Source: Flavobacterium aciduliphilum (GTDB taxonomy: Bacteria; Bacteroidota; Bacteroidia; Flavobacteriales; Flavobacteriaceae). Taken from it: DNA of 64,000 nucleotides. Made by a program: the position numbers and the translations under genes. The notes beneath the pieces were generated by a model. It was given only the letters and a program-made list of their open reading frames with translations, was not told the origin of the DNA and did no database searches. The first letter of the stretch is position 1; every line of letters begins with the position of its first letter. The stretch spans positions 62,001 to 126,000 of the forward strand of contig NZ_QLSZ01000008.1 in the NCBI RefSeq assembly GCF_003268855.1. The letters run 5' to 3'. Below, in pieces: positions 55,717 to 63,215 of the stretch.

Positions 55717-57486
55717 TTATTGCTTTACTACCTTAACCGATTTACTAGTTGACCCATCACTGAATTTTAAAACATAAACTCCTACAGCTAGAGTGCTCAT
55801 GTCTATTTCTTGGTTGCTACTTGTTGCGGTAAAATTGGTTTTAGCCACTTCTTGACCTAAATAATTGTAGATGCTAACTTCTTTGAAGTTGGAATTGGAG
55901 TTGTCGAAAAATACTTTTGATGTTGTTGGGTTAGGGAATAAGTTTAAAGAATTATTGGATTCGAAATTATCTGTTGATAGTGTATAGGTCATATTAAAAG
56001 TATATGGATATAGATAGCTTGTTGTCGTTGGAGTTGCATATGTTTCTAGATAATATTGACCCGCAGATAATGGAATAGTGATTAACCAATTTCCGTTTGG
56101 AACAGAATAACTCGATCCTTGTAACTGCATATTCATATTATATACTGATACTATTATGTTATCTGAGAAAGTATTGCTAATTGTTAAATTTAAATTACCA
56201 CTTCCTGAAGTAACAAATTTATAATCATCATAATCATATGTATAGCCACCATCTGGCTGTTGCGTTATAAAACCTTTATATGTCTTATTGAAATCTATAC
56301 CATAGGATAACGAATATTCATTTGGTTCATCGAGTCCTTGCATGTTTTCGTAAGTTTGTTTAGGTAAATCAGAATGAATTTCAGTAATAGCACTAGCGGT
56401 ATATATAAATTCATTTTTTGGACTTGGTAGATTATAAAAATTACTAAGATTTGCATTTACAAGCCGAACAACACCATCCCCTAATATAGAACCTTGTGTA
56501 ATTACACAATTTGTACAATTTCCCATTATGTATGCGTAATCAACATTATTTAATAAATTTTTTTGATTTAAACCTTGAATGTTACTACCATCATTATTAA
56601 TTCCATTACAATTAATATCATTATTAAAATAACTTGTTCCAATATTATTAGTACTTTCTACTCCTCCTGATAAAAATACTCCAGGATTAGAATTAGAGTA
56701 ATCAGTTCTTAAATCTCTATAAGCTTCAGATGAAGAATTTATACCTGTAGCTATAAAATTTGCACCTGTATAACCTCCATGAGGTGTGCCAGTTGTTATC
56801 AATTTTGCAACATGATGATTAATATTTGGTTCAGTCCAATTTTGTGGATTTTGAAGATACTCTCTTGCGCAAAGCCCTCCCATACTATGCCCCATTAGAA
56901 TAACTTTATCTCTACCAGTTATATCCATTACTTGCTGAATTGCTCTAGCTAAGGCAACACCTTGTTTGGCTATAGCAGCTTCATTACTTAATACATTTAA
57001 AGATGATAAGTTAGACGGTGCAAAGCTTCCATCACTACCAACTGCAAAATTTAAAAAATAATAATCCCCATTAACCAATGTTGTATACCATTGAGCTATA
57101 TCAGCTCCTTGAGGACCTGTTGAAGACCAAAACAATTTATTAGAAGTATAATTGGAGTTATCATTATTCAAATTAAAATCCAATCTTCCTCCATATGTAA
57201 AATTAAAATGCGTATCCATGAAATCAGTAGTTGCATACCAAGTAGTTGCATCAGAATCTAAACCATGAATAAAAATTACTGGATAAGGTATTTTTATTGA
57301 GCCAGTTAAAATACTTTTATTAGTTACAATAGGCATCTTTAAAGAATGTCTAACCCCTAAAGAATCTGGAGCAGATAAATATTCATAATCTGCTGGACGA
57401 GTTTTCATTGCTGGTAAAACATTTTGTGCATTGGATTGGTACAATGCACCTAATAATAGTATTGAAAATAGTAGTTTTGTTTTCAT
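55717..57486 (-). CDS. Secreted lipase/esterase-like alpha/beta hydrolase with type IX sorting domain
   Basis: A 589-residue protein: signal peptide (1-20), the oxyanion segment VIFIHGLDSDATTWY (about 70-84), the nucleophile Ser201 in GHSMGGLCAREYL, and a C-terminal sorting domain from about 515 (LFPNPTTSKVFFDN ... VGVYVLKFSDG ... KVVKQ). The core resembles PGAP1-like and lipase-class hydrolases. It should be sent to the surface or the medium by the type IX system. It is the last of four genes (59088 to 55717), with only five bases to the gene before it. Confidence 0.88.
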   Translation of the reverse strand: MKTKLLFSILLLGALYQSNAQNVLPAMKTRPADYEYLSAPDSLGVRHSLKMPIVTNKSILTGSIKIPYPVIFIHGLDSDATTWYATTDFMDTHFNFTYGGRLDFNLNNDNSNYTSNKLFWSSTGPQGADIAQWYTTLVNGDYYFLNFAVGSDGSFAPSNLSSLNVLSNEAAIAKQGVALARAIQQVMDITGRDKVILMGHSMGGLCAREYLQNPQNWTEPNINHHVAKLITTGTPHGGYTGANFIATGINSSSEAYRDLRTDYSNSNPGVFLSGGVESTNNIGTSYFNNDINCNGINNDGSNIQGLNQKNLLNNVDYAYIMGNCTNCVITQGSILGDGVVRLVNANLSNFYNLPSPKNEFIYTASAITEIHSDLPKQTYENMQGLDEPNEYSLSYGIDFNKTYKGFITQQPDGGYTYDYDDYKFVTSGSGNLNLTISNTFSDNIIVSVYNMNMQLQGSSYSVPNGNWLITIPLSAGQYYLETYATPTTTSYLYPYTFNMTYTLSTDNFESNNSLNLFPNPTTSKVFFDNSNSNFKEVSIYNYLGQEVAKTNFTATSSNQEIDMSTLAVGVYVLKFSDGSTSKSVKVVKQ

Positions 57487-57491
57487 AAGTT

Positions 57492-57863
57492 TTAAAAAGT
57501 TAGTTTTAAATCAATGTCAATATCGGAATCCGTTTCAATAGAAACAAACTGAATGTTAGTATCAGAATATTGTTGGAAATTTTCACTTTTTTCAATTATC
57601 TCTCTTAAATTTAAAAAGCGATTTGTTTTATTTTTATTAAATTTTAAATTAGTCAAGAAGAAATTTTTGGGTCTTAATTCGCTAGACAATTGAATTTTTA
57701 AATTAATTATAGAATTTATATTGCTTAAAATTTCAATATTGAAACTAACATCTAAAATATTAACAGGTTCTATAAACTCAACATAAGAATTGTTATCTGT
57801 TAAGTATATTAAATCAGATTTATCAAATTTTTTAGATTTTATTTTTAATGTTTTACTTTCCAT
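57492..57863 (-). CDS. Hypothetical beta-rich protein in the lipase operon
   Basis: A 123-residue protein without signal peptide or membrane helix. The pattern of alternating hydrophobics (IYLTDNNSYVEFIEPVNILD, FNIEILSNINSIINLKIQL) suggests beta strands; the end is rich in Asp (DTDSDIDIDLKLTF-like). No family is recognised. It lies five bases after the DUF1036-like gene and five before the lipase gene, so it is certainly co-transcribed. A chaperone or immunity partner of the lipase would fit the place but has no direct evidence. Confidence 0.65.
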   Translation of the reverse strand: MESKTLKIKSKKFDKSDLIYLTDNNSYVEFIEPVNILDVSFNIEILSNINSIINLKIQLSSELRPKNFFLTNLKFNKNKTNRFLNLREIIEKSENFQQYSDTNIQFVSIETDSDIDIDLKLTF

Positions 57864-57868
57864 ATTTC

Positions 57869-58339
57869 CTAATTAAAAGTCCATTTATTTACTCCTGACC
57901 TAACAATATATTTACTAAACTTCTTTTTACTCCAACAATCTTTAGTATCAGCAAATTTTATAGTAAATGCCTGGGTTGCGTCAACACAAAACTGACCATC
58001 ACCAGAACCCCATTCAGTTAATAACCCTTGACGACCTCTTATATAAATATTCCCAGTATAATTTCCAATGTTTATAGTTTTAGGACTATAAGGCGGAATA
58101 GTGTACCAACCTACTGAAGTCCAACATCTATCTTCGTTATTATAGTATGCATAGCATGCACTAATTTCAGCACCCGTATTGTTGTAAAATTCAATTAAAG
58201 TTGGCTCTTGTTTTACTATATTATTTGATGTTTGTTCATCTGTTTTTCCAGACAATGCTTTCAAGACTTCTAAAACTGTTTGAGCATTAGAATTGAGGGA
58301 GAAAAACAAGATAAGTAGTAGAAATAGTTTTTTCATCAT
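57869..58339 (-). CDS. Exported DUF1036-like protein
   Basis: A 156-residue exported protein: signal peptide (1-19, ending SNAQ) followed by a domain from about 50 to 156 with IEFYNNTGAEISACYAYYN, SVGWYTIPPYSPKTINIG, FCVDATQAFTIKFA and a final VRSGVNKWTFN. Spacing of the Trp, Cys and FTI elements resembles DUF1036 proteins. Start and the previous stop share one base (TAATG), so translation is coupled to the PKD lipoprotein. Function unknown. A family search would confirm the assignment. Confidence 0.65.
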   Translation of the reverse strand: MMKKLFLLLILFFSLNSNAQTVLEVLKALSGKTDEQTSNNIVKQEPTLIEFYNNTGAEISACYAYYNNEDRCWTSVGWYTIPPYSPKTINIGNYTGNIYIRGRQGLLTEWGSGDGQFCVDATQAFTIKFADTKDCWSKKKFSKYIVRSGVNKWTFN

Positions 58340-59088
58340 TAATACCAGATTAAATCTAATTTTACAGTTATTCCATAAGTAGTATTAGTCTGAGTTACAG
58401 TTGTAGGATATGCGTTGGAACCTGTTGTATAGTTTGACATTAAAAACCCTACATATCCCATATCCTCATCAGAAGTTCCAAAATCATAGTCAAAAAGTTC
58501 AATATATCTCGATTGTGTTAAATCAGTAATTACAAAAGGATTTGAGATATTCCAAGCAAAGGGTAACATTGAAGGTGTTACATCACTAAATCGATTACTA
58601 GAGGTAGCATCAAATAAAACAGCACTATTTTGGTCTTGTATTTGAAAATAAATATCGGGTCCACTTCCATCTAAATCCCAGCCACTTGTTCCACCAGGTT
58701 TTGTAAATGGAATATTAACAATAGTAACTTTGCTAATCTTAACATGTGTTAGTGCTGCACCAATATTTACTGTTTTTATTGTTGATGTAGTACCTCCAGC
58801 TCCTGAAACTGTAAGTTTAACAGTATAAACTCCTCCTGCTGTATAAAGATGTTGTGGATTTGCTGATGTTGAACTACTATTGTCACCAAAGTCCCATAAA
58901 TAATTTGTAGCATTTGTAGTAGTGCTAGTAAATGATACAGTTGACGGCGCTGGATTATTTGCGCCTGAATAAATGAAATCAACTGTTGGCGCTGGTGTTG
59001 ATGTTGAAGCTGCTGGTGAATCTTTCGAACATCCAAAAAATAAACTAATCATTAGCAACATTGCTAAACTTTTAAAAATGGTTTTCAT
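58339..59088 (-). CDS. PKD-domain lipoprotein with a C2-like C-terminal domain
   Basis: A 249-residue lipoprotein: lipobox FFGC (Cys20), a PKD domain at about 35-110 (YLWDFGDNSSSTSANPQHLY, GGVYTVKLTVSG), and a C-terminal domain at about 115-249 with GSGPDIYFQIQDQ, PFAWNISNPF and IELFDYDFGTSDEDMGYVGF. The last part looks like a C2-type calcium-binding sandwich, with Asp-rich loops (inference from pattern only). It is the first gene of the four-gene unit and is divergent from the HTH gene. Confidence 0.75.
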   Translation of the reverse strand: MKTIFKSLAMLLMISLFFGCSKDSPAASTSTPAPTVDFIYSGANNPAPSTVSFTSTTTNATNYLWDFGDNSSSTSANPQHLYTAGGVYTVKLTVSGAGGTTSTIKTVNIGAALTHVKISKVTIVNIPFTKPGGTSGWDLDGSGPDIYFQIQDQNSAVLFDATSSNRFSDVTPSMLPFAWNISNPFVITDLTQSRYIELFDYDFGTSDEDMGYVGFLMSNYTTGSNAYPTTVTQTNTTYGITVKLDLIWY

Positions 59089-59193
59089 AAATATAAATAT
59101 TAAATTCCCCTACTCTATTGGCTTTTCGGCACCGCCTTATTCATCTGTATTTAAAACATATTACACACTTTTGAAAACAAAATTACAAATAAT

Positions 59194-59209
59194 TACACAA
59201 TATTGTGTA
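59194..59209. promoter_or_regulatory. Perfect palindrome TACACAATATTGTGTA in the divergent promoter region
   Basis: A 16-bp perfect palindrome between the PKD lipoprotein and HTH genes. Its centre is 44 bp (about four helix turns) from the centre of the second palindrome at 59237-59254. Likely a binding site of a dimeric regulator. Confidence 0.6.
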
Positions 59210-59236
59210 TTTTATGTAAATTTAATTTCTTATAAA

Positions 59237-59254
59237 AGTGCAAATATTTGCACT
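59237..59254. promoter_or_regulatory. Perfect palindrome AGTGCAAATATTTGCACT abutting the HTH gene start
   Basis: An 18-bp perfect palindrome that ends one base before the ATG at 59255. It would cover the leader of the HTH gene, as expected for autoregulation. It shares an AATATT-type centre flanked by CA/TG with the palindrome at 59194-59209. Confidence 0.65.
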
Positions 59255-59578
59255 ATGCAACATCGAGGTGAAATAATTAAAGCAGCTATCTATAAAAGTG
59301 GCATCTCCATTACTGAAATTGCCAAACGTTTAGGCAAAAGCAGACGATGGATGTACTTGATGTTTGAGAATAACAGTGTTTCGCTAGATCTTGTTTTGCA
59401 AATTGGCTACATCATTCACCATGATTTTAGTGAGGATATTAAGGAATTTAATCCACCAAAAAAAGTACTACATGAGCCGCCTACGATATATGAAAAAGAG
59501 GAGGAAGCGGCAGCGTATTGGAAAGACAAATACTTAAAATTATTAGAGGAATACAACGTGTTGTTGAAGCAGAAGTAG
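59255..59578 (+). CDS. Small HTH regulator
   Basis: A 107-residue protein: N-terminal helix-turn-helix of the XRE/lambda-repressor kind (MQHRGEIIKAAIYKSGISIT, EIAKRLGKSRRWMYLMFENN, then SLDLVLQIGYII) and a charged C-terminal helix with YWKDKYLKLLEEYNVLL, a probable dimerising coiled coil. The open frame runs far upstream to 58973, but that part overlaps the divergent gene, and the ATG at 59255 starts the recognisable domain. Two perfect palindromes in front suggest that it controls itself and the divergent lipoprotein/lipase operon (inference). Confidence 0.8.
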   Translation: MQHRGEIIKAAIYKSGISITEIAKRLGKSRRWMYLMFENNSVSLDLVLQIGYIIHHDFSEDIKEFNPPKKVLHEPPTIYEKEEEAAAYWKDKYLKLLEEYNVLLKQK

Positions 59579-59606
59579 GCTTACTGTTTTATATTTTTTA
59601 TTGGCC

Positions 59607-59658
59607 TACTTTGAAATTACACTACAGTCAACTTTGAAAATGCACGATTTTTAAAACA
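59607..59658 (+). repeat. 52-bp direct repeat, copy A (downstream of the DUF4143 ATPase)
   Basis: Matches copy B at 60931-60982 at 49 of 52 positions by eye. Internally it consists of two about 21-bp units sharing the core ACTTTGAAAnTnCAC. It lies 59 bases past the stop codon of the ATPase gene. Confidence 0.85.
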
Positions 59659-59717
59659 ACGTTTCGTCGTGTTTTTTTATAAAATTACCTTTAAGAAAGA
59701 CTTGAAATTTCTTTGAT

Positions 59718-60875
59718 TTAGAATTCGATATTTTTCCAACTCATTACTTTTCCTAAAGTGCGCTGTTGATTAAATAATCCTGTATGCACGATGCTCTTAC
59801 TTTGAATGGATTGGGGTTTTAATTTTTCAAAGTAAGTTAATCCTTTAAACATTTCTGGCATTATAGTTTCTGAGGCTTTGATTTCAACGAGATTCAATAA
59901 TTCAGAATTTTGCCAAATTAAATCTACTTCGTGTCCAACGGTGTCTCGCCAAAACCATACATCTAAAAGTAAATTGTTATGATAATTTTTTTTGACGTAT
60001 TCGTTAATGACATAGTTTTCAAATAAACTTCCTTTCAACGCGCTTAATTTCACACTATCGGCGTCATTTAGTTTTAATAAAAAACACAACAATCCTGTGT
60101 CATAAAAATACAATTTGGAACTTTTGGTAACCCGTTTATTAAAATTCGAAAAATAGGGTTGCAATTGGTACACAATATAACTGCTTTCTAAAACCGAAAT
60201 CCATGATTTAGCGGTAGGTTGTGAAATACCACATTCATTGGCCAACGAATTAAGGTTTACTAATTGTCCTACTCTCGCAGCGCAAAGTGTAATAAAATTA
60301 CGAAATTGTTTCAAATCTTTTACATGTATGAGTTCCGATAAATCTCGCTCTACATAGGTTTGAATATAATTAGAGTAAAAAACTTTGGAAGGAATCGTTC
60401 TATCATAAATGGCGGGATAAAACCCTTTTTGAAGATTTATAGTATAGTCATCACTTAACCAATTGGCGTCTTGCATTTCTGAAACGTCAAAGGGTAAAAG
60501 TTTAAACAAAGCAACTCTACCCGCTAAGCTTTGAGTAATGTTGTGCATTAAATGAAAATTCTGTGAACCCGACAAAATATATTGCCCCATCACTTTATCT
60601 TCGTCAACTTTAGTTTGCAAATAGGAAAATAATTGCGGAACCCGTTGTACTTCATCAAAAATGACATAGTTGTTGTATTGTGCTAAAAACCCATTTGGAT
60701 CTTCTATAGCAAAGGTTCTTACGTCTAAATTTTCTAAATTCACATATTCATAGTCTGAAAAATGTGTTTTTAAAAAAGTAGTCTTACCAGATTGTCTGGG
60801 TCCTGTTAAAGCTAAAATAGGATACTTTTTTTTATAAATATCCATTTCTGTTTTAATTCTCCTATTTGCACTCAT
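59718..60875 (-). CDS. DUF4143 AAA+ ATPase with a PD-(D/E)XK-like C-terminus
   Basis: A 385-residue protein: AAA ATPase with Walker A LTGPRQSGKTTFLK (about 19-32) and Walker B NYVIFDEVQRVP (about 67-78), a middle winged-helix-like part (NSLANECGISQPTAKSWISV), and the DUF4143 part with GHEVDLIW and VEIKAS at about 312-332, which resembles the D...ExK pattern of PD-(D/E)XK nucleases. Such genes are common and multi-copy in Bacteroidota; their role is not settled. Here it is bracketed by a 52-bp direct repeat, and a TATATTTG -7 box lies at 60895-60902. Confidence 0.9.
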   Translation of the reverse strand: MSANRRIKTEMDIYKKKYPILALTGPRQSGKTTFLKTHFSDYEYVNLENLDVRTFAIEDPNGFLAQYNNYVIFDEVQRVPQLFSYLQTKVDEDKVMGQYILSGSQNFHLMHNITQSLAGRVALFKLLPFDVSEMQDANWLSDDYTINLQKGFYPAIYDRTIPSKVFYSNYIQTYVERDLSELIHVKDLKQFRNFITLCAARVGQLVNLNSLANECGISQPTAKSWISVLESSYIVYQLQPYFSNFNKRVTKSSKLYFYDTGLLCFLLKLNDADSVKLSALKGSLFENYVINEYVKKNYHNNLLLDVWFWRDTVGHEVDLIWQNSELLNLVEIKASETIMPEMFKGLTYFEKLKPQSIQSKSIVHTGLFNQQRTLGKVMSWKNIEF

Positions 60876-60894
60876 AATAAAGGTTTTACAACTG

Positions 60895-60902
60895 CAAATA
60901 TA
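60895..60902 (-). promoter_or_regulatory. -7 element (TATATTTG) of the DUF4143 ATPase gene
   Basis: TATATTTG on the minus strand, 20 bases before the ATG. The repeat units at 60910-60982 begin eight bases further upstream, so they occupy the -33 and upstream region. Confidence 0.5.
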
Positions 60903-60909
60903 CTATTAA

Positions 60910-60982
60910 TTTTGAAATTACACTATAATATACTTTGAAATTACACTATAGTCAACTTTGAAAATGCACGGTTTTAAAAACA
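60910..60982 (+). repeat. Iterated units and direct repeat copy B upstream of the DUF4143 ATPase
   Basis: Three tandem units of about 21 bp (60910-60930, 60931-60951, 60952-60972) with the core (A/T)(C/T)TTTGAAAnTnCAC. The last two units plus the tail (60931-60982) are the second copy of the 52-bp direct repeat found at 59607-59658. Confidence 0.85.
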
Positions 60983-60993
60983 GCCTTTTATCT

Positions 60994-61314
60994 TTATTTT
61001 CTTAAAACATCTCCTCTTTTAATCCAATTTTTATCAGGATTTAAGTAGGTTGAAAGTACTGCATAAATGTGGATGGTTTTATTTATTTCATTCACCTTAA
61101 AATGAATCATATATTTGAATGTTTTCATTGGTAAACAATGAATATCATCATATCTAATTTGAAAAATTGGTGATTTTTGTATATGTTTTAAGGTAGCTTT
61201 GTATTCTGATAAGAATTTTTTACCAAATCCATTTCTTCTTGAATTTAAAAAATCTCTTGCTTCTTTTAAATCCTCTTTTACTTTTGGATCTGCTATTATT
61301 GTATAAATCACCAC
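60994..61314 (-). CDS. RelE/ParE family toxin
   Basis: A 106-residue protein with the RelE/ParE look: VKEDLKEARDFLNSRRNGFG, ATLKHIQKSPIFQIRYDDIH and a C-terminal HIYAVLSTYLNPDKNWIKRG strand. It starts three bases after the stop of the antitoxin gene. ParE members poison gyrase and RelE members cut mRNA on ribosomes; which applies cannot be told here. The final Arg-rich end could be catalytic. Confidence 0.85.
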   Translation of the reverse strand: MVIYTIIADPKVKEDLKEARDFLNSRRNGFGKKFLSEYKATLKHIQKSPIFQIRYDDIHCLPMKTFKYMIHFKVNEINKTIHIYAVLSTYLNPDKNWIKRGDVLRK

Positions 61315-61317
61315 TGA

Positions 61318-61536
61318 TTATTCCTCCAAATTATCAATCATTTCAAATGCATCAACTGGCTTTTTATTTAGTTTTATTCGCTTGGAAACCTCCTCTTTGT
61401 GCCATTGAGGAATTGAATTAGTTTCTTGTAAATGTTTGTAAGCCAAAAAATCTATAAAGCTTTCTACTTCGTCTATTAAGCTGTCTGGTAAATTTTTTAA
61501 TTTATCATTTACGTGTTTTAATGCTGTTGTTGTCAT
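61318..61536 (-). CDS. Antitoxin of the RelE/ParE pair
   Basis: A 72-residue acidic-helical protein (LPDSLIDEVESFIDFLAYKH, then QWHKEEVSKRIKLNKKPVDA) resembling DUF2281/addiction-module antitoxins. Its place just ahead of the toxin gene, three bases apart, is the classic order. It would bind the toxin and repress the shared promoter. Confidence 0.8.
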   Translation of the reverse strand: MTTTALKHVNDKLKNLPDSLIDEVESFIDFLAYKHLQETNSIPQWHKEEVSKRIKLNKKPVDAFEMIDNLEE

Positions 61537-61583
61537 AATTAAGTAGAATAAATAATTAAAGTAAAAGTATAAAAAATATCATA

Positions 61584-62063
61584 TCAAAACAACGTATCGC
61601 TATCGCTTTCATAAAATGCGTCTATCGATAAATTAGGCAAACTCGATGCCATCACAGCCAATTCATCACACCGTTCGTTTTGAGGATGATTGTTATGTCC
61701 TTTGATCCATTTAAAATCCACCTGATGTTGGCGGTAAATTTTTAAAAATCGTTTCCATAAATCAGGGTTTTTTTTGCCCTTGAAACCTATTTTTTCCCAA
61801 CCAAAAACCCACTTTTTTTCTACAGCATCCACAACATATTTGGAGTCGGAAATCACCAACACGTTCCTATTGGGCTTTTTAAGTTTTTCTAAACCCACAA
61901 TTACTGCCAGAAGTTCCATGCGATTGTTGGTGGTTAATCGAAATCCTTCGTAGAATTCTTTTTTGTGTGGAGTTCCTACCAATTCCATCACCACGCCATA
62001 CCCTCCGTTTCCTGGGTTTCCTTTAGCAGCGCCGTCTGTGTAGATGTGGACTTCGTGACTCAT
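61584..62063 (-). CDS. rnhA: Ribonuclease HI
   Basis: A 159-residue enzyme that cuts the RNA strand of RNA-DNA hybrids. Catalytic residues: Asp10 (IYTDGAAKGNPG), Glu50 (NNRMEL), Asp73 (ISDSKYVVD) and the last Asp near NERCDELAV. Length is normal. It starts ten bases past the purN stop, so both are probably on one message. Confidence 0.95.
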   Translation of the reverse strand: MSHEVHIYTDGAAKGNPGNGGYGVVMELVGTPHKKEFYEGFRLTTNNRMELLAVIVGLEKLKKPNRNVLVISDSKYVVDAVEKKWVFGWEKIGFKGKKNPDLWKRFLKIYRQHQVDFKWIKGHNNHPQNERCDELAVMASSLPNLSIDAFYESDSDTLF

Positions 62064-62072
62064 TGTTGCGGG

Positions 62073-62642
62073 TTACGTGTTACGAGTTAAAAGTTGTTCA
62101 ATTATCTCAGGAAAATAGTGGTGCTCTAAAACGTGTATTTTATCTGCTATTTCATCAGCAGTTTTACAATCTTCAATATTTACGGATTGCTGAAAAATAA
62201 TCCCACCTTCGTCATAATGTTCGTTTACATAATGAATGGTTATTCCGGTTGCTTTTTCTTTATTATCTAAAACCGCTTGATGCACATGCATGCCATACAT
62301 TCCTTTTCCGCCATATTTTGGAAGGAGTGCAGGATGTATATTAATTACTTTATTGGGATAGGCGTGTATTATGTGCTCAGGAAATTTCAACAAAAATCCA
62401 GCTAATACAATCCAATCGGGTTGAAACGCTTGTAAGGAATCCAAAACAAAAGATGCTTGAAGTTCACTTTTAGTAAATGTATAGGTGTCAACGGCTAACT
62501 TTTTGGCTCTTTCAAAAACAAACGCATGAGGATTGTTTCCATATATTTTAAACGCCACTGAAACATTCTTGGTTCTAAAATAATGGATGATATTCTCCAC
62601 GTTGGAGCCCGATCCAGAGGCAAAAAGCGCTATTTTTTTCAT
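62073..62642 (-). CDS. purN: Phosphoribosylglycinamide formyltransferase
   Basis: A 189-residue enzyme of normal length, which formylates GAR in purine synthesis using 10-formyl-THF. Motifs: FASGSGSNVENI near the start, the catalytic NIHPALLPKYGGKGMYG and the later TGITIHYVNEHYDEGGII. The frame extends to 62732, but the family begins at MKKIALFASG, so 62642 is chosen. Together with purF this window holds two purine genes. Confidence 0.93.
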   Translation of the reverse strand: MKKIALFASGSGSNVENIIHYFRTKNVSVAFKIYGNNPHAFVFERAKKLAVDTYTFTKSELQASFVLDSLQAFQPDWIVLAGFLLKFPEHIIHAYPNKVINIHPALLPKYGGKGMYGMHVHQAVLDNKEKATGITIHYVNEHYDEGGIIFQQSVNIEDCKTADEIADKIHVLEHHYFPEIIEQLLTRNT

Positions 62643-62770
62643 CTTCCCATTTCCTTTTATGCTACAAAAAAAAGAATAATAAATTAGATAAAAAGAATCT
62701 TTTTGAAATATTTTTTTTAATTTCGTTGACATATTTATGAACTAAAACGTGGTTTTAAAATAAAGTTTTT

Positions 62771-62778
62771 TATTTTTG
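62771..62778 (+). promoter_or_regulatory. -7 element (TATTTTTG) of acpP
   Basis: TATTTTTG lies 30 bases before the acpP start. A GTGG instead of TTG is found in the -33 region, so the promoter is only partly convincing. Confidence 0.5.
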
Positions 62779-62808
62779 CCAACAATTTAAATTTAAAAAT
62801 TAAATATT

Positions 62809-63045
62809 ATGTCAGACATTGCATCAAGAGTTAAAGCGATTATCGTAGACAAATTAGGTGTTGACGAGAATGAAGTTGTAACAGAAGCAAGCTTCACAAA
62901 CGATTTAGGAGCTGATTCATTAGACACTGTTGAGCTTATTATGGAGTTCGAAAAAGAATTTGATATTCAAATTCCAGACGATCAAGCTGAAAACATTGCT
63001 ACTGTAGGTCAAGCGATTTCTTATATCGAAGAAGCAAAAAAATAA
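62809..63045 (+). CDS. acpP: Acyl carrier protein
   Basis: A 78-residue acidic four-helix protein. The phosphopantetheine attachment Ser37 is in [14 protein letters not shown]. It carries fatty acyl chains during synthesis and is followed by fabF, the standard order. A terminator at 63056-63086 lies between the two. Confidence 0.97.
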   Translation: MSDIASRVKAIIVDKLGVDENEVVTEASFTNDLGADSLDTVELIMEFEKEFDIQIPDDQAENIATVGQAISYIEEAKK

Positions 63046-63055
63046 TAAAATAAAC

Positions 63056-63086
63056 AACCCGTATATCATGATGTACGGGTTTTTAT
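63056..63086 (+). terminator. Terminator between acpP and fabF
   Basis: AACCCGTA (63056-63063) and TACGGGTT (63074-63081) form a perfect 8-bp stem, followed by TTTTT. It should cut the transcript after acpP in part, leaving a smaller amount for fabF. Confidence 0.85.
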
Positions 63087-63106
63087 TCTTATTACATTAA
63101 TTAGAT

Positions 63107-63114
63107 TATTTTTG
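63107..63114 (+). promoter_or_regulatory. -7 element (TATTTTTG) of fabF
   Basis: TATTTTTG downstream of the acpP terminator, 101 bases before the fabF ATG; no TTG at the right distance. A separate fabF promoter is possible. Confidence 0.35.
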
Positions 63115-63215
63115 ATTGAATTTCAATCACACAATATAAATACCTTGTCTCTTTACATTAAATACTAAAGAAAACAGGGTATTACTTGTTTAAAAACTAT
63201 TTTAAATAAAAAAAT

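Noticed and set aside
58973..59254. Upstream extension of the HTH gene frame
   Set aside because: It runs into the divergent lipoprotein gene and across both palindromes; the HTH domain starts at 59255.
60910..60972. Three about 21-bp units that could suggest a short CRISPR array
   Set aside because: The units are contiguous and degenerate, without spacers, and no cas gene is present.
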